From positions 1 through 5,888 of the forward strand of contig CAAGLP010000158.1 of the NCBI GenBank assembly GCA_900770805.1: a stretch of DNA of 5,888 nucleotides, in the 5' to 3' direction. A program made the translations under genes and the position numbers. The notes beneath the pieces are model-generated. The model saw nothing but the letters and a program-made list of their open reading frames with translations, did not search any database and had not been told where the DNA came from. This DNA is from an uncultured Paraprevotella sp. GTDB lineage: Bacteria; Bacteroidota; Bacteroidia; Bacteroidales; Bacteroidaceae. This document shows, piece after piece, positions 4,978 through 5,888 of the stretch (the first letter of the stretch is position 1; each line of letters begins with the position of its first letter).

Positions 4978-5888
4978 TTACAGCACCTTCTCGTACAGTT
5001 CCTGGATGATATCCTTGTTTACGAAGCGGGGGTTGCCTGGTGTGCACACGTCGGCAGCGGCAGCTGTGGCAAGCTTGTCCAGATCCTCAGCCTTGATGCC
5101 AAGGTCGGAGAGATGCTGAGGAATGCCCACGCGGATGGCCAACTGGCGTACGGCCTCTACGGCAGCCTCTGCGGCTTCCTCGTTGCTCATGCCAACGGAG
5201 TAAACATTCATAGCCTTGGCAATCTGTACGTACTTGTCGATAGCAGCAGGCATGTTGAACTCCATTACTGTGGGCAGAAGCAGAGCGTTTGCCACACCAT
5301 GAGGAATATCGAAAATGGCGCCCATAGGATGTGCCATGCCATGAACTACACCAAGCCCCACATTGGAGAATGCCATGCCGGCAATGTACTGAGCAACGGC
5401 CATGCCATTGCGTGCTTCGGCATTCTGTGGCTCGTTGACAGCGGTCTCCAGATAGCGTGCTATCATCTCGATGGCTTTGAGTTCGAACATGTCGCTCATT
5501 TCCCAAGCACCCTTGGTGATAAGACCTTCGATGGCATGTGTGAGAGCATCCATACCAGTGGCGGCGGTGAGGCTGCGGGGTAGGGTGTACATCAGCTCGG
5601 CATCGACAATGGCCATGATGGGAATATCGTTGGGATCCACGCATACCATCTTCTTCTGGTTCTCCTCGTCGGTGATGACATAGTTGATAGTCACCTCGGC
5701 AGCAGTACCTGCGGTGGTGGGAAGTGCGATGATGGGCACTGACTTCTTCTTGGTGTCGGCCACACCTTCAAGGGAAACCACATCGGCAAAGTCGGGGTTG
5801 TTGGTAATGATACCTACGGCCTTGGCGGTATCCATGGAAGAACCACCACCGATGGCGATGATAAAGTCGGCACCTGACTGAGCAAAGG
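4978..5888 (-). CDS. fucO: Lactaldehyde reductase (L-1,2-propanediol oxidoreductase), 5' end cut by window edge
   Basis: Iron-dependent group III alcohol dehydrogenase. It reduces L-lactaldehyde, the product of fuculose-phosphate cleavage, to 1,2-propanediol with NADH in the cytoplasm. The frame stays open to the right edge, so the gene is partial: 302 residues are visible, against about 383 in E. coli FucO, and roughly 80 N-terminal residues lie outside. The first internal Met codon (5833-5835) is not the start, because the residues before it encode the first half of the nucleotide-binding motif GGGSSMDTAK. Other marks are TTAGTAAEVTINYVITDE, GMDALTHAIEG with the first two metal ligands (Asp and His), and VVHGMAHPMG followed by PHGVANA with the last two His ligands. 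Counting from the internal Met, the ligands are D96, H100, H165 and H179, matching D196, H200, H263 and H277 of the E. coli enzyme as I recall it. The stop codon is TAA. It is probably transcribed ahead of fucA across a 200-base gap. Confidence 0.96.
   Translation of the reverse strand, partial: FAQSGADFIIAIGGGSSMDTAKAVGIITNNPDFADVVSLEGVADTKKKSVPIIALPTTAGTAAEVTINYVITDEENQKKMVCVDPNDIPIMAIVDAELMYTLPRSLTAATGMDALTHAIEGLITKGAWEMSDMFELKAIEMIARYLETAVNEPQNAEARNGMAVAQYIAGMAFSNVGLGVVHGMAHPMGAIFDIPHGVANALLLPTVMEFNMPAAIDKYVQIAKAMNVYSVGMSNEEAAEAAVEAVRQLAIRVGIPQHLSDLGIKAEDLDKLATAAAADVCTPGNPRFVNKDIIQELYEKVL

Noticed and set aside
5833..5835. Internal ATG as the fucO start
   Set aside because: The frame continues to the window edge and the preceding residues (GADFIIAIGGGSS) belong to the conserved nucleotide-binding motif.
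4978..5888. Operon structure with fucI or a regulator inside the window
   Set aside because: No isomerase, GntR or AraC-like protein is encoded on either strand here. They can only be expected outside the window.

Overview
The window holds six genes, all read leftwards on the minus strand. Five form a cluster for L-fucose uptake and breakdown, and the sixth is a GNAT acetyltransferase. The proteins look like those of the Bacteroidota (Bacteroidales, in the Prevotella/Bacteroides range). The reasons are the Bacteroides-style FucP, the use of a RhaB-type kinase and a RhaM-type mutarotase for fucose, A-rich leaders without Shine-Dalgarno sites, and one good match to the Bacteroidota -7 promoter box. 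The genus assignment is inference only.

In transcription order (right to left) the genes are: fucO, lactaldehyde reductase, cut by the right edge (4978-5888); a 200-base gap full of short repeats and hairpins; fucA, L-fuculose-1-phosphate aldolase (4130-4777); a 131-base gap with an 11-bp inverted repeat; an FGGY sugar kinase acting as fuculokinase (2577-3998); a 72-base gap holding a 9-base tandem repeat; a RhaM-family sugar mutarotase (2118-2504); a 43-base gap; fucP, fucose:H+ symporter (785-2074); a gap with a terminator-like hairpin; and an SSAT-like acetyltransferase (204-689). A strong bidirectional terminator at 148-180 closes the set. Bases 1-147 hold no protein gene. They contain a GC-richer, hairpin-rich stretch that, with the terminator, could be a small RNA on the plus strand, and an AT-rich left edge with a possible leftward promoter.

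The five genes make a nearly complete route. FucP imports L-fucose and the mutarotase interconverts its anomers. An isomerase, not in this window, would make L-fuculose. The kinase makes L-fuculose-1-phosphate, and FucA splits that to dihydroxyacetone phosphate and L-lactaldehyde. FucO reduces lactaldehyde to 1,2-propanediol, regenerating NAD+. The isomerase (fucI) and any regulator (fucR) would be expected to the right.

I see no undescribed system. The points worth a second look are small: a zinc-ligand position occupied by Gln in FucA, Asn at a key carboxylate position in FucP, two rhamnose-family proteins recruited to fucose use, unusual short tandem repeats in the intercistronic gaps, and the possible small RNA at the left end.
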